Source: Doris montereyensis
Taxonomy: Eukaryota > Mollusca > Gastropoda > Nudibranchia > Dorididae
Length of the DNA: 64,000 nt
NCBI GenBank assembly: GCA_037039925.1
Contig: JAXRKP010000033.1
Coordinates: forward strand, 497,213-561,212
Direction: 5' to 3'
How positions within the stretch are numbered: the stretch's first letter is position 1; each line of letters starts with the position of its first letter. The notes beneath the pieces are model-generated. The model made no database searches. It was not told where the DNA came from and saw only the letters and a program-made list of their open reading frames with translations. The position numbers and the translations under genes were made by a program. Below, in pieces: positions 21,238-36,700 of the stretch.

Positions 21238-24200
21238 CTGGAGATGAAAGACAAATCACAGCTTTAGGAAAACACACAAACATTGGGACAAAATGAGGCA
21301 TTCATTGAATTCTTATTTCTAACAAGCTTTAAGTGATAGGCCGTCACGTAACATCTTTTGCACTACCATAACACACCTAATTAGGCAGATCGGTTTGATA
21401 TGAACAATCTCATCCCCTGATACATCATGGCTGCAAAATCCTATCCACATGACTTGGGTTTCACAAATTTTTCAGGAGATAGAAAAATACTGCTTGATGG
21501 CTTGACACCCAATCCTGTCTAACCTGCTGGGCTGGGTGCCTAAACAAAGGGAGGTAACTGTCCCTATTTGCATCCCTTGTCATTAACCTGTGTGGAGCTA
21601 TTCATTTCATGACACACCGTGTGTTTGCAATTCACTTTACCTGGACGATTCTTACGTCTGCATGCAAGGTTGCTTGGGCCTATTAGCTGCTTCATGTTTT
21701 TTGAGTTGTGTTATGGATTAAAAATCCACGTAACATTATAATTCATGATGTTGAGATGTGAAGCCTATACTATATATTCTGATAAAGTGTTATTAACAAG
21801 CCAAGTAACGCTGTTCAGTTTGAAAGAGCTGTCTTAAAGCCATGATACATAAAGAGCAAAAAACCGATTGGCAGCTGTGGTCAACTTGCGTAAGAGTAAC
21901 CACTACAATGCTTCTTCTCCAAATATGTTTAAATTATAACACATTGCCTCTTTCTAGCATCAATGACACACCCACACCCCCATCGCTATTTACAGAAGAT
22001 AACATTTTAGTGTGTAAAAGGGTGGTCAAGACAAGTCACACCAATAAAATCCTTTCGTTCTCTGTAACAGAATGGTCTTGTCTTCACACCTTGAAACCTA
22101 ACACCTCCTATCTACTTGGACTCTACCAAGATTCACTAATCCGTCAAACATGCACCAGTTTTCTCTAATATGATTGGCTGACCAATCAAAAAGCTAATTT
22201 TAAACTTTACTTGAGTCAATGAGTGGAAGAAATACAATGAAAATAGACACATTTTGAGGGCATCCCCAACCAGCACGGAAATATCTGGCCTTCACACAGC
22301 ATGGGTCGCAGGAGGAAGACGGATATAGCCTGCCTTCGCTCTAGTGAAGGACGAAAATAGCCGGTTGGCGCGCCAAGAGTGTTAAAATCAGTTCTTTTCT
22401 CTCCGTATTTTTTTCAAATTAAATTTGTTCATTTACAGGAATTATCTTATTAGACAGAAACACTGCTGATATTTAAAATATTGAACATACTGCATAAGGA
22501 AAAGGAAAATTATAAAAATTGAACTTTTTTTGTCCTTTACAAATGCTAAAGAAGAGTTTTGAAAAAAAGATTATAACAAGAGTTCTTCATGATGCTTTGC
22601 AGTGAAAAGGACACCCATAAACCGTTTCAGTAGGCAGTCTACTCAGTGCTTTCCTCCCATCTTTGGAGCACTAGTGTATCCCATTGAAACAGAATGAGAC
22701 TGATTGGCCCACTAAGGTCATTTGATAGACAAAAGACACCCACCTACCAGTCTTGGCCAATCAGTGTCTTGCTTTTGTGGGACTGTTACTCAATGTTACA
22801 TCTTTCTCTCCTGAGTGACTCACGCGGTAGATGGGCAGCTCGACATACAGTGTTTCATTTGGAAACCGAGACACGCATACAGCATTTCATTTGGTAATCA
22901 AGGCTTTGTTTGTTTGATTTAATTTACCCACATCCACAACTACGGTGATCTCTGGGTTTTTGGTAGGATTATTTTTTTTATTTTGCCCGGACTGCCCTGT
23001 AAACAGCCAAGGGATCTTTAACATGCACAGAACATTTTTGAACCGCTGGCAGGGCTCGAATTCACTACCTTTTGGTTTGGTGAATTTGTCAAAATTTTGA
23101 CGTATATGGCATTTTATTTGATAATGGCAGCATGGTCTAAATACACAATCATGACTTGTCACTGCCACAATATACAAACATGACCTGTCACTGTCACAAT
23201 ATAAAAACATGACTTGTCACTGTTACTATATACAAATATGAAATGCCATAGTCTAAATACACAAATATGACTTGTCACTGTCTCAATACACAATCATGAC
23301 ATGCCACATTACACAACCATGACTTGTCACTGTCACAATACACAAAACTTGACCCATGGCTGTGGATGCAAACACTCAATAGTCCTGCAAATAATCTCTT
23401 ACTAAATTTGTATGTAAGCTTAAAGCCAACATAGAACGTGACAATACCTCCAGTGCTTTTCCACCCGTCGACTCAATGCGATCTTTTCCCCGATCTCTGT
23501 GCAGACAGGGGCTGTCAGGCCAATTTTAGCCAAATCAGCCCTTACGGCCAAGACACGGCCTCCAGTAGACAGGGAACCAATGTTCACCATCAGAACTTCA
23601 TTTTTGCTCAGCTTTTGGACCTGAAGAAAAAGAGACACATGATAAAATAATAGTGCCATATTCAGTAGTTCCATAAAGGTTAGTTTTGGGTTTTTTTGTT
23701 TTTTCTAACTACTGCTTGAGCCTTTTCATCATTGATACAAATATCTAAGTACTACTTCAGCCTTTTCATCATTGATACAAATATCTAACTACTGCTTCAG
23801 CATTTTCATCATTGATACAAATATCTAACTACTGCTTCAGCCTTTTCATCATTGATACAAATATGTAACTACTGCTTCAGCCTTTTCATCATTGATACAA
23901 ATATCTAAATACTGCTTCAGCCTTTTCATCATTGATACAAATATCTAACTACTGCTTCAGCCTTTTCATCATTGATACAAATATCTAACTACTGCTTCAG
24001 ACTTTTCATCATTGATACAAATGTCTAACTACAGCTTCAGCCTTTTCATCATTGATACAAATATCTAACTACTGCTTCAGCCTTTTCATCATTGATACAA
24101 ATATCTAAATACTGCTTCAGCCTTTTCATCATTGATACAAATATCTAACTACTGCTTTCGACACTTTAGGACATTGACACAGATATTTAATTACAACTCC

Positions 24201-25519
24201 ACACTTTTCATCAGTGACGGTCATTTCTAATACACCGCCACATATGATCAGGGAAATAACTGGAGTAAATGTGCCTACTTGAAAAATGTGTTAAAGATGA
24301 TAATATTAAGGTAAATGTGACCATTAGAATAGGATTTTACACACCCAAAGTTTTATATTTAGAATAGCTGACCAAAGCAAAACAAGTAAATCTCACAGTG
24401 AATCATACAAAGCAAAAACTCCATGTCCCTGTACCTTAGCTCCTTTCTTGTCCCCCTCAGTTTTGACGCCTAACAAACGGCGCAACAGGAAGAAAGAAAT
24501 TTCCAACTCTGTGAAAATGTCTGGCAAAGCTCCGACAGCTCCCAGCACTTGGCCCACCAGCCGGTCACCACGACACAGCGTAGGATCCATTTTCGTACCA
24601 ACGCCTGAAATTCATTGAAATTTTCACCTTATAGTGCATGAACATATAAAATAGCATAGCTACCTCAACATTCGATACCATCTAAGATTTAAAATAAGAA
24701 ACAGGGATGGAAAAAAAATTTCAATTCCTAGCTATTGTATCATGAGATGATAACTTTAAGAAAATGTCATCACTAATCACTAAGCAATAAATCAATACAG
24801 TATATGATTTTGTTCTTAATTAAAATTTGAAACAAGCCTACTACTTATCAATTTCAATAATACAGGGTGTCCAGCACAAAGCCAACTGAAAATGTCCTAC
24901 TTCAAAACAGAAAATCCTACCTAGGAAATGAAATACTCTCCCGATGCCAGAAACGGAGAACAATGTAAATATTTCCAATTTTAATGCATTATTATAAATT
25001 TTAAATTCAAATCATGAGTGAATGACTTTCTAGTGCATCTCAATGAAATGAAAAGTGATCACACATTTCTTTAATGTTTCACTTTGGATTAATAATATTT
25101 CAGCATTTTTCACACATTTCTGGAAAGAAAGAAAAATTCTGATAGCTGATAGATCTAGTAATGATAGATCTACCCCTATCATTTCACAAAACATGCAAAC
25201 AGTGCAAAAATGAATTATTTTTCTTTTATATCTCCTTTCGAAAAATAAATCAAACACAAGAGTGACAATATCATAGCCTAAACACATGGCACAAATACTT
25301 ACTTAGTCTACCGAGAAGAAAATGAGGTTTGGAAGACTGTTTCTAGAACTTGATTGAAACATTTTTTCCGTTTTCAAAGATTTCCCTGATGCATGTGAAC
25401 CCTGTTTTTACTACTTGAGCCCCATTCCTCCTTGTTTTCCTACCCAAGACATCAATTTCCGACCTTTCGAAACTGAGTATGAAAAATCCGATATATTTCC
25501 GACCTTGCTGGACACCCTG

Positions 25520-25558
<39 letters not shown>

Positions 25559-28500
25559 TTTAGATTTATATAGTGATTATACATAGAAATGCTCTAAGCG
25601 CTTTACAACGTCAATAATCCATAATTGAGTCAATTGACAAGTTCATAAATATCTCTCTCGAAAAAATGTGTCTTCAACATCTTCATAAATTATAAGTAGG
25701 GCTAACACAACAGGTCATCTAAAAACCCACCAATCAGCCCGCCAGGAACAGCGTACTGAAGGTCATTCTGTTCTGCATAAAGGAGACAATCTTTGACAGA
25801 ATTGGGCGACACATCAACTTGCCATCTTGGTCTCTTGACACAACACCAGGTCGAACTTCAATTTCTTGGTTCACCTACCACAGAAATGGAATCGCTTCAG
25901 TTAACAACTATTTATAGTCATCAAATATGAAATGTGTTCACAGTATTGAAACTTTTTTTGTGTGGGTAAATAATCATACAATGAAAAGATCGATAGCTAG
26001 ATGCACAAAGCGTCAACTCAAAATGTGTATATTTCGTAGAAAGGGAAAAGTGTGTAAATTCCACGCATATATCTACTGTTCAATTTTCTTTCTCCCTGCA
26101 ACCATAAAACATTGATGTAAATTGAACTAAGTAAATAATGTTAATATCAAACTAACAAAAATGAAAGCAAAACTCGACCGAGGGATTTTCACCATTTCTA
26201 AGAAATTCACATATTAGGAAGTTACAGGATTAAATCATCAAACTTCTATTAAAAGGACAAGCTCTACATTCATTTTATTCATTGTTATGTTTAATTTCAT
26301 TCAATTGACGTTTCCAAAACTAATGGACATCAAATTCTGATACATCAGCGTTAGAACTGAAGCCTATAGCAATTCACAGGGATAATATTGAATTTACGAT
26401 TTTATCCACATCCACGGGGTTTTTGGTAGGATTTTTAATTTTGCCCAGAGTGCCATGTAAACAGCCAAGGGATCTTTAACTTGCAGTGCTGTGATCTGCA
26501 CAAGGGATCGGTAAACATACCAAAGGGGAAAGTTCTTACCTTCAAGACTCCCCTAAGAATCGAACCGCCAGCAACGCCACCCTGGATGTCGTCAACCTCA
26601 CAGCCGGGCTTGTTGACGTCAAAGGATCGAATTACTAACAACGAAAAGATCAAATAGGAACACATCATTCTCATAAACATTTCTTTTCTTCAGGGAACAA
26701 AAGTGTTTGGCAGCACAGGAAAAGATCAACTAACCGCTGACAAGCATTTGTAAAGATGGTAGGGAAGAAAGAATACTCAAAGCACCAAATTTGAAAAAAA
26801 AATTCCTGTGCGAACTTTAGACTTTGAATAATTTCTGGCCTGTGAGAAGAAACATGAATACTTTAAGGAAGGCCATACTAAGGTGGAGAAAGTCATTTCC
26901 TGTAACTTCATAGCTGCCAACCTCTTCACATTAAAAAACAAAAACTCTTCTGTGTTAACTAATTCTGTCTTGCACAGCGGCCTGTATAGTTCCAGAAAGC
27001 ATTGATAATCTAACCTGAAATAGCCCCCTTGAAGGTAAATAACAAAAGTGTGCCAATTGCTGGCCTTTCTGGCAAAGCGTGATGGTAGCTTTGCAAACTC
27101 AGAATGACGTTTCCCTATGCCGTTAACTTGGGGTTTCTTAACAATATAATACAGTTAACCCTCATATATGTACAAAGTACGTTTTACGATATATCGTTAA
27201 CCCTCATAAATTATATACAATATAATACAGTTAACCCTCATCTGTTTACGATATAATGCAGTTAACCCTCATATATGTACAAAGTACATTGTTTACGTAC
27301 TGGTTGGCAGCCATGTAACCAGAAACAGATGTTTATTATCTAGTTAATCACATGGTTGTTTCAAGATAACAAAGTCGCATAGCTTCCAATCAATGAACTT
27401 GACTTCACAATTTGGCAAACTAATATGGTTAAGATCTTTAGATTTGCAAAAATTCTATTGTTTTCCCCCATTCTAAAGCATATAATGTTACTTGGACACA
27501 AAACTACTGTGCAGTAAAACTTTTTATGGAAGTATAGGTGTGAAAGCAAGAATCAACTTGCCGTAACAAAGAAATATTTCAAAAGTAGGAGAATTTCAGA
27601 CACTTTATGAGAGAAAACCTTAATTCTTATTACAAATTCCTAAGACTGCTACAAGCCCTAAGCTGACATCAATGAAAATAAGAAACAAGAAATGCAACTT
27701 ACCGATCAGTCTTGGTTGTGACAGGAAATCTCTGACAGGGACAGGGATGCGTTTGATGATGTACTCACAAATGACGTCAATGTTGTATTTAAGCTGGGCC
27801 GAAATGGGAACAACAGGAGCTCCCTCGGCAACCGTGCCTGGAGACAGGAATAAAAACATCAATATGAACTGAATATTTAAAAAGACTACAATTACTCTAT
27901 GACATTGATTTCCTAGTGGAATTGTGAGATCCTCTTGGTTGAATACGGGCAATGCTAGGTTTGAATTTGAGTTCCTTGGCAAACACGCTTAACATGCATT
28001 TCCCCACTCAGGTGAATATATCATCGAAAGTAAAATCTACAAAGGTTAGTCCCAACCAGGAGGTGATTTTTTTCACACTGTACTGTTAGAATAAATAGAA
28101 GTACAGTAGTGACTGCATAAATGCCCAGTGCTTGGGAAGCAGATAAAACAGGCATTTAGGCGAAAGTAGGTCAGGAGCAACGATATGGAGGGTGGGGGTG
28201 ACCACCAAGAGAGTTTATCGAGTCTGGTGCGGAAACTCAACATTTACAAAAAATTAAATGTGAGAAATAGGGACACCTGGAAACCATTTAGCTCTTGAAC
28301 GCACAGGCGGGTTGACCATCGCTCACCACGAAGACCCGAAGGTACAATGCGAGACAGAGGAGCAGTAAAAACTGTTTACACGCTGTTCCTCGATCGCGAT
28401 GTGTGCCCGATCTATTAAAAACGCCAGGTGAATGAGTGCAACTTACGACATCAAGAAACCGTGAGCAGAGTCCAAAAGACTGCTATTCTCATTGCCTAGT

Positions 28501-31500
28501 GACAAACCAGTGATCCAATGGATCCCTTTGAACTCGAAATAACATTACCCCATAAATAACCAAGAGGTAAAGTTATCTAGGATCTAGATAGCTCTACAAC
28601 TTAACTAAAGCTATCTACATACAGATTACAATCTGCCTGATACTAGTACTGGAATACTGACACATCTCAATGGCAATGAAACCTGGACCTAAAGACAGAA
28701 TGGAATGCAGTAGAACACAAGAAGCTGAAATGAAACACCTAAGAAGAGTAGTAGGGAAAACCAAGAGACAAAATCAGAAACACAACAATAAGAGATCAAA
28801 CCAAAACATGGGTGCCAGCACCCAAGGTCACTGAAACCTGAACTTTAAATTTTCAATTTTGCCAAACCTGAAAATGCTCTCAATTGCGCAACATAGGCAT
28901 ACATCGCACCTATTGTACAATGTAATTGAATTAATGTTTATGAAAAGAGAAGGAAAAGAAAAGAATTCGACTATTTGAGAACATCGCCAAACCGGAGATT
29001 TTTTTGACAGAATCTGTCAAAACGCAATTCCGGTTTGAACCGGAATAGCGGCACCCATGAACCAAAACAGATGGCAATAAAACTAAGATAGAAATAAATC
29101 AACTCAGATGGTTTGGGCATGTAAACAGAATGAATGATAAAGAGAATAGCTAAAGCAGAAAGAAACAGAAAATGTCAGGACAGGGCAGCCTGGAGAAAGA
29201 TCATTTCGGGTATCTTAGCCCATACACCGAAAGGTAGAATGAGAACTGATAAAAAAAGAAAGAAAGGAAGAAACAACGAAAGAAAAACTACCACCATCCA
29301 TGCTTGCTCTATTCCAACCTTGCTATCCAATTTCCGACTTTCCTGAACAACTTGTTGGAGATGAAACATCGATGCCAGGGACGCTATTATGATAGGACGC
29401 ATTTACCCCACCAACCCTCCATACCTTTGACAAATGTCTGGATATGCTCATGCTGCTCCTTGGCCTGCGATTCTTTGACCAGGTCGATCTTGTTCTGCAA
29501 AATCAAGATGTGTTTCAGCTTCATGATCTCAACGGCAGCAAGATGCTCAGAAGTTTGTGGTTGGGGACATGACTCATTACCCGCTGTTGAAGCAAAAGGG
29601 GCAAGGGGAAAAAGTCAATTCAGTTCAACCATAAAGCCAATTGCAACTCATATTTATTACAGCATGAATCGATCTTTATCGATGGGATTGGCTGCTAAAC
29701 GTGTCAAAGCCATAAAATAACATTGATTCTGAACTGAATTAAAAACCCAGTTTCCCCGGTTATTGCCGGAATTAGCTTCTTGGAGCAGTGCGAAATTTCT
29801 ACCTGAGTAAAATAAGCTAATTATAAGATTAAGTATTTATATACCTTACTACTACCAAAAGGTGCTCAGAATCGCTTTACAAAACAGATGGATTACAAAT
29901 CATTAAGCATTGTGACAAAATTTAAATTATACGATTAAATCACAACAAACATACATCACATCCTAAAAATAATTTGCGTGTACATAACATCATAAATATA
30001 TTATATGGGGAATACCCGTACATTCCAGGGAGCGATATCTTTCATGCAATGTGATAAGATATGATACTCAAGTTACAAGGTGTCAATTGTTTTGAGAGTG
30101 TAAGCACGCTTCTGTATAGAAAGCAATATCAATGTGTTAAAAAAGCGACTTAAATGTTTTTAACGAAACGCTCATGTACGATACTATACAGGTACTGTGA
30201 CCCCTGGCTGACCTCTTAACCAACTCCGCTGAGGATCTTGAACCCTTGGAACTAAGTACGTCGCTTGGAGATGCTGTGAGCAAAGCTAGGTCTGACGTTG
30301 TATACCTTAGGAAAGACACGTAACACCCATATTCCCAACTCAATCCAGGTGTAGATGAGTACACGCACTAGCTTGGGAGTAAAATACCTCGTCAGACTAG
30401 CGTCCTGTCCAGGAGGTGATTATTATCACCTGTTCCACTTCATTCTATAGAAACCGGGTTACGCCATACGCTTTTACTTTTTATAAGGATATGGGTGATA
30501 ACGCCCATGGAAATTCTATCTCCCCACAAATAATTAAGTTTCCCACTGGAGATTAAAACCAAAGCAAGGCAGGGCCTATAACCATGGGGGAAAAACAGCG
30601 TACCAATCATAAGCAGGGCGGCATCCATCACAGCAGCTCCGTTCAACATGGTGGCCATAAGAATGTCGTGACCAGGACAATCAACAAAGGAGACATGTCT
30701 GGAGATTGATTTCAGGAATTTTTAGTGACATTGCTTGAAATGAAAACCATTAAATCAACAAATAAAGCATATAAAACTAAAATGTTCATATAATCTCTGC
30801 ACACCGTTTTTCGTCCTACATTCCAGGTTGCAGTAGCTCTCTAGGGATTCCCACATCCTTCTCAAATCGATTAACAAATGTGAGGGGCCGTCTGTCTCTA
30901 AGCCTTGTTCCGCGTCCTGATAATGTTCTTCATCAACAGCAGTCACTGAACCTCAAGTGTCTTTCCGTGTATACCAATGGTATCATCATTGATTCTTCAG
31001 CTTTTATCAATGGACTGGCTCAAATAATTTGACTAAATTAGAGAATTTGAGCTTCAAGACATTTTGCTTTGAAGCTATGGAAGTGAAAGAGCAAAATTTT
31101 CCATACATGTGTTGCAATGGCGAAACCCTATCAGCAACGTCGTGACGGTTACCCTTAAATGAAAAACGTTTGGCGGCCTCACTATATTACAGGTGAATAA
31201 AGCTGGAGGTGCAAAAAGAAATTTTCACTGTTGCCACAAATGACTAAGCAGTAACAAACTTATTATTTTGTCTGTGACTGTTGACGTGAAATCCAACAAT
31301 AACAATAAACCGATAGTAAAAGACACTTAATAGAAAATAAAACATATCGAAAACCTGAAATAAAATAGATTGATGGGATATACTTCTATCAAAGACATTA
31401 GTAATTGACTATCGATGCAATAATTCATTTGACACCACATGTGACCAGATCGACAATTTCTTGGCCATGAAACATTCAATCATCAAGTTTTCTTACAAAT

Positions 31501-33666
31501 CCTTCGACACAACAATAGTTGCCATCACAATGTCAATGTGGGCTTCACACCAACCCAAGGATTCTATACAGTACACCTTGCTAGATTCACCGTCCGGACA
31601 TGGAACATTTCAAGTCAAAGTAATGAGAAAACAAGATGGATATTTTTCCAGGGACAGACAATAGGTAAAAATATATACAGTGGAAACTGGTTATATCAGG
31701 ATCGATGCAGGAGAAACTACAGCCCTGTTGAAACCTATTCCTAGTATAAGCGGTTTGCAAGGGAAAGAAGTCAAAAGTCACACTTCGCTAGCTTAGCGCT
31801 CTCTGTGCATGATAGGCCTGGCCGTTGAATCACTCATCGTACAATATTAGCCATCGTAACGTACTAGATACACATTCTCTGCCCCTTTCTTTTAGGCCTA
31901 TCATGCACTTCAAACACCTAATAAACACACTTTTGTGCTTCTTTGATTTACTTTCCAGGTTGACAGATTCCTGTTATAACCAGTTTTCCCTTCCCAATGC
32001 CTGTAATAAGAGGTACAACTTAATAGAGCCAAGAAAGAGAAAGAAAAAAGGGTATGAAACTCTATCATACCCACAGAGGGAGAGAAAGAGAGAGAAAGAG
32101 AGGGAGAGAAAGAGAGAGAAAGCGGACGCTATACTGACGAGTGATACGCTAAGCAAAACACAATAATAAAAAACATAATCTAAAAAGATGAAGTTTGGGA
32201 AATGCTTTATGAATCATCCAACAATCGGAATGACAATGCACAGAATAAGAAAATCTGTATGCCCTTGAATTTAAGAAAAAAAATTGGAATGATTCCGTTT
32301 CAATCCGTGAGAATGGCAGGTCTGCATATACTGTTTCAGATATCTACTAGATCTATTTCTCTACTAGATCTAAGAGTTCATATATACAGATTATGTAGAC
32401 CTAGCTACAGATCTAGAGCTATTCAAACAAGTTGTTAAGTATCAACGAAGCCTTCTGCCTGATCAGTTTGAAATTCAAGGCTCTAGTAATCACTTAGCCT
32501 CAGTAACACATACTCATACAACCATTTTTAAGCCTAAATTATTATTTTTAAAATTTATTTCATTGAAATTTACCCCATCCACCATTCAGGTAGATGAAAG
32601 ATAAAGAAAGAAGGAGAGGAAAGATACAGGACCTACCAGCAAGTACAGCACAAGTACGCTAAATAATGGACAAAGAGAACAACACAGAAAAGACTCAACA
32701 CCACATTACTCATGTTTAACATGAATCTTGATGAATAGGCACCACATTCAGGTTTGACAGATGAAAACCGAAAATCGCACCACAGATACACGGAACAATG
32801 TCGTCTGACAGCGACCGCAGCTGTATGTAAAAATAAATCGGGGCAGGCCAACAAAAATAGGAAAATCAAGATTTTGCAAAATTTTGCTTTAAAATTGGGG
32901 ACATTTAAATAAGCAATTACAAACAGATCATGAATAAAACCAAACATTTATAATATAAGGCTTCCCTGAAATATTTTCAGGGAAGCCGTACATTATAATT
33001 TTTCCTTCACTTAATATATACTCCTGATAGTAGCATAAGAGAAAAATATATGCTTTTATAAAAATGTATTTAAGACAAGGCAAGAAAGTCTACATAACCA
33101 CATGAAACAATGAAAGTGACTGTATGTCCAATTGTCACAACTGATTGAGAACAACAATGAAAGTGACTGTATGTCCAATTGTCACGACTGATTGAGAACA
33201 ACAATGAAAGTGACTATGTCCAATTGTCACGACTGATTGAGAACAATGAAAGTGACTATGTCCAATTGTCACAACTGATTGAGAACAACAATGAAAGTGA
33301 CTGTATGTCCAATTGTCACAACTGATTGAGAACAACAATGACCCAATTTTTGAAAATTTATTTATTTGTTTCCCATTCTAGTGTATGGGTTAGGATGCCC
33401 GAAATAATTTTTCTCAGGCTACTCTGTCCTGAAATTTTCTGCTTCCTTCTGTGAAGGTTAATTCTTTTTAAGCTTCAGTGCCTCTTTTATATCTTGTTCC
33501 CATTTCAATTATTAAAGCACAGGCCATTAACTATCGTTTCACAATTATTCCTAGATGAAGACATTGACGTTAAATTAGTATACAAAATCTATTACAGATA
33601 TAAAAAAGTTCAAATTTCATATTTTCAATCAGTTTTTATCCCCACCTTTTGTCACGGCCTACACAC

Positions 33667-33700
<34 letters not shown>

Positions 33701-36700
33701 CAAATTTCATCCCTACATATATACGTGGCTTTGTGTGCCAATCTAACCTTTTGAGCCTGAACCTGCCAGAGCAGCCAGGTCTGTCGCACACAAAGGAATC
33801 TTCCTTGGCGCTGCCACAGGATCTGTAGCTGGCCGGGCGTGGGCAAGAGGCGTTATCACACTGGTAAATCTGTGGGCGACATTTAAAAGAGTAATTACAA
33901 ACAGATCATGAATAAAACCAACAATGCGGAAACTCTAAAGTATCCTATTTCTAGCTGTTAGAAAAAACTCGGGATTTTGCATATTAGGACAAAATGTCTT
34001 AGGGCCAAACCCATAACTAGAGGCAAAATTTCAGTGGTTTCAGAGAAACTAAATCCCATTATTGCTTTTTATTACCTGTCAATTAACCAATTCAATCTAA
34101 ATCACATTATTGCTTTCTATTACCTGTCAATTAATCAAGTCAATTTAAATCACACTATTGCTTTCTATTACCTGTTAATTGACCAACCTAATCTAAATCA
34201 CATAATTGCTTTCTATTACCTATCCACTGACCAATCCAATCTAAATTACACAATTGCTTTCTATTACCTGTGAATTGAACAATCCAATCTAAATTACATA
34301 ACTGCTTTCTATTACCTGTCAATTAACCAATTCAATCTAAATTACACTATTGCTTTCTATTACCTGTCAATTAACCAATTCAATCTAAATCACACTATTG
34401 CTTTCTATTACCTGTTAATTGATCAATCCAATCTAAATCACATAATTGCTTTCTATTACCTATCCACTGACCAATCCAATCTAAATCACACTGCTTTCTA
34501 ATACTTGTCAATTGACTAATCTAATCTAAATCACATAACTGTTTTCTATTACCTGTCAATTGACCAATCCAACCTAAATTACATTTATAACTGCTTTCTA
34601 TTACCTGTCAATTGACCAATCCAACCTAAATTACATAACTGCTTTCTATTACCTGTCAATTGACCAATCCAATCTAAATTACATAACTGCTTTCTATTAC
34701 CTGTCAATTGACCAATCCAATCTGAATAACATTTATAACTGCTTTCTATTACCTGTCAATTGACCAATCCAATATAAATCACATAACTGCTTTCTATTAC
34801 CTGTCAATTGACCAATCTAATCTAAATCACATAACTGCTTTCTATTACCTGTCAATTGACCAATTCAATATAAATCACATAACTGCTTTCTATTACCTGT
34901 TAATTGACCAATCCAACCTAAATCACATAACTGCTTTCTATTACCTGTCAATTGACCAATCCAACCTAAATCACATAACTGCTTTCTATTACCTGTCAAT
35001 AGACCAATCCAACCTAAATCACATAACTGCTTTCTATTACCTGTTAATTGACCAATCCAACCTAAATCACATAACTGCTTTCTATTACCTGTCAATAGAC
35101 CAATCCAATCTAAATCACATAACTGCTTTCTATTACCTGTCAATAGACCAATCCAACCTAAATCACATAACTGCTTTCTATTACCTGTCAATAGACCAAT
35201 CCAACCTAAATCACATTTATAACTGCTTTCTATTACCTGTCAATTGACCAATCCAACCGAAATCACATAACTGCTTTCTATTACCTGTCAATTGACCAAT
35301 CCAATATAAATCACATAACTGCTTTCTATTACCTGTCAATTGACCAATCCAACCTAAATTACATTTATAACTGCTTTCTATTACCTGTCAATTGACCAAT
35401 CAAATTTAAATTACATAACTGCTTTCTATTACCTGTCAATTGACCAATCCAATCTAAATTACATAACTGCTTTCTATTACCTGTCAATTGACCAATCCAA
35501 TCTGAATAACATTTATAACTGCTTTCTATTACCTGTCAATTGACCAATCCAATATAAATCACATAACTGCTTTCTATTACCTGTCAATTGACCAATCCAA
35601 CCTAAATCACATAACTGCTTTCTATTACCTGTCAATAGACCAATCCAACCTAAATCACATTTATAACTGCTTTCTATTACCTGTCAATTGACCAATCCAA
35701 CCTAAATCACATAACTGCTTTCTATTACCTGTCAATAGACCAATCCAACCTAAATCACATTTATAACTGCTTTCTATTACCTGTCAATTGACCAATCCAA
35801 CCGAAATCACATAACTGCTTTCTATTACCTGTCAATTGACCAATCCAATATAAATCACATAACTGCTTTCTATTACCTGTCAATTGACCAATCCAACCTA
35901 AATTACATTTATAACTGCTTTCTATTACCTGTCAATTGACCAATCAAATTTAAATTACATAACTGCTTTCTATTACCTGTCAATTGACCAATCCAATCTA
36001 AATTACATAACTGCTTTCTATTACCTGTCAATTGACCAATCCAATCTGAATAACATTTATAACTGCTTTCTATTACCTGTCAATTGACCAATCCAATATA
36101 AATCACATAACTGCTTTCTATTACCTGTCAATTGACCAATCCAATATAAATCACATAACTGCTTTCTATTACCTGTCAATTGACCAATCCAACCTAAATT
36201 ACATTTATAACTGCTTTCTATTACCTGTCAATTGACCAATCAAATTTAAATTACATAACTGCTTTCTATTACCTGTCAATTGACCAATCCAATCTAAATT
36301 ACATAACTGCTTTCTATTACCTGTCAATTGACCAATCCAATCTGAATAACATTTATAACTGCTTTCTATTACCTGTCAATTGACCAATCCAATATAAATC
36401 ACATAACTGCTTTCTATTACCTGTCAATAGACCAATCCAACCTAAATCACATAACTGCTTTCTATTACCTGTCAATTGACCAATCCAACCTAAATCACAT
36501 AACTGCTTTCTATTACCTGTCAATAGACCAATCCAACCTAAATCACATTTATAACTGCTTTCTATTACCTGTCAATTGACCAATCCAACCTTAATCACAT
36601 AACTGCTTTCTATTACCTATCAATTGACCAATCCAATATAAATCACATAACTGCTTTCTATTACCTGTCAATTGACCAATCCAACCTAAATTACATTTAT

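Noticed and set aside
21842..22168. 108-residue ORF
   Set aside because: Lies in dispersed repeat family A and is not kept in the other copies.
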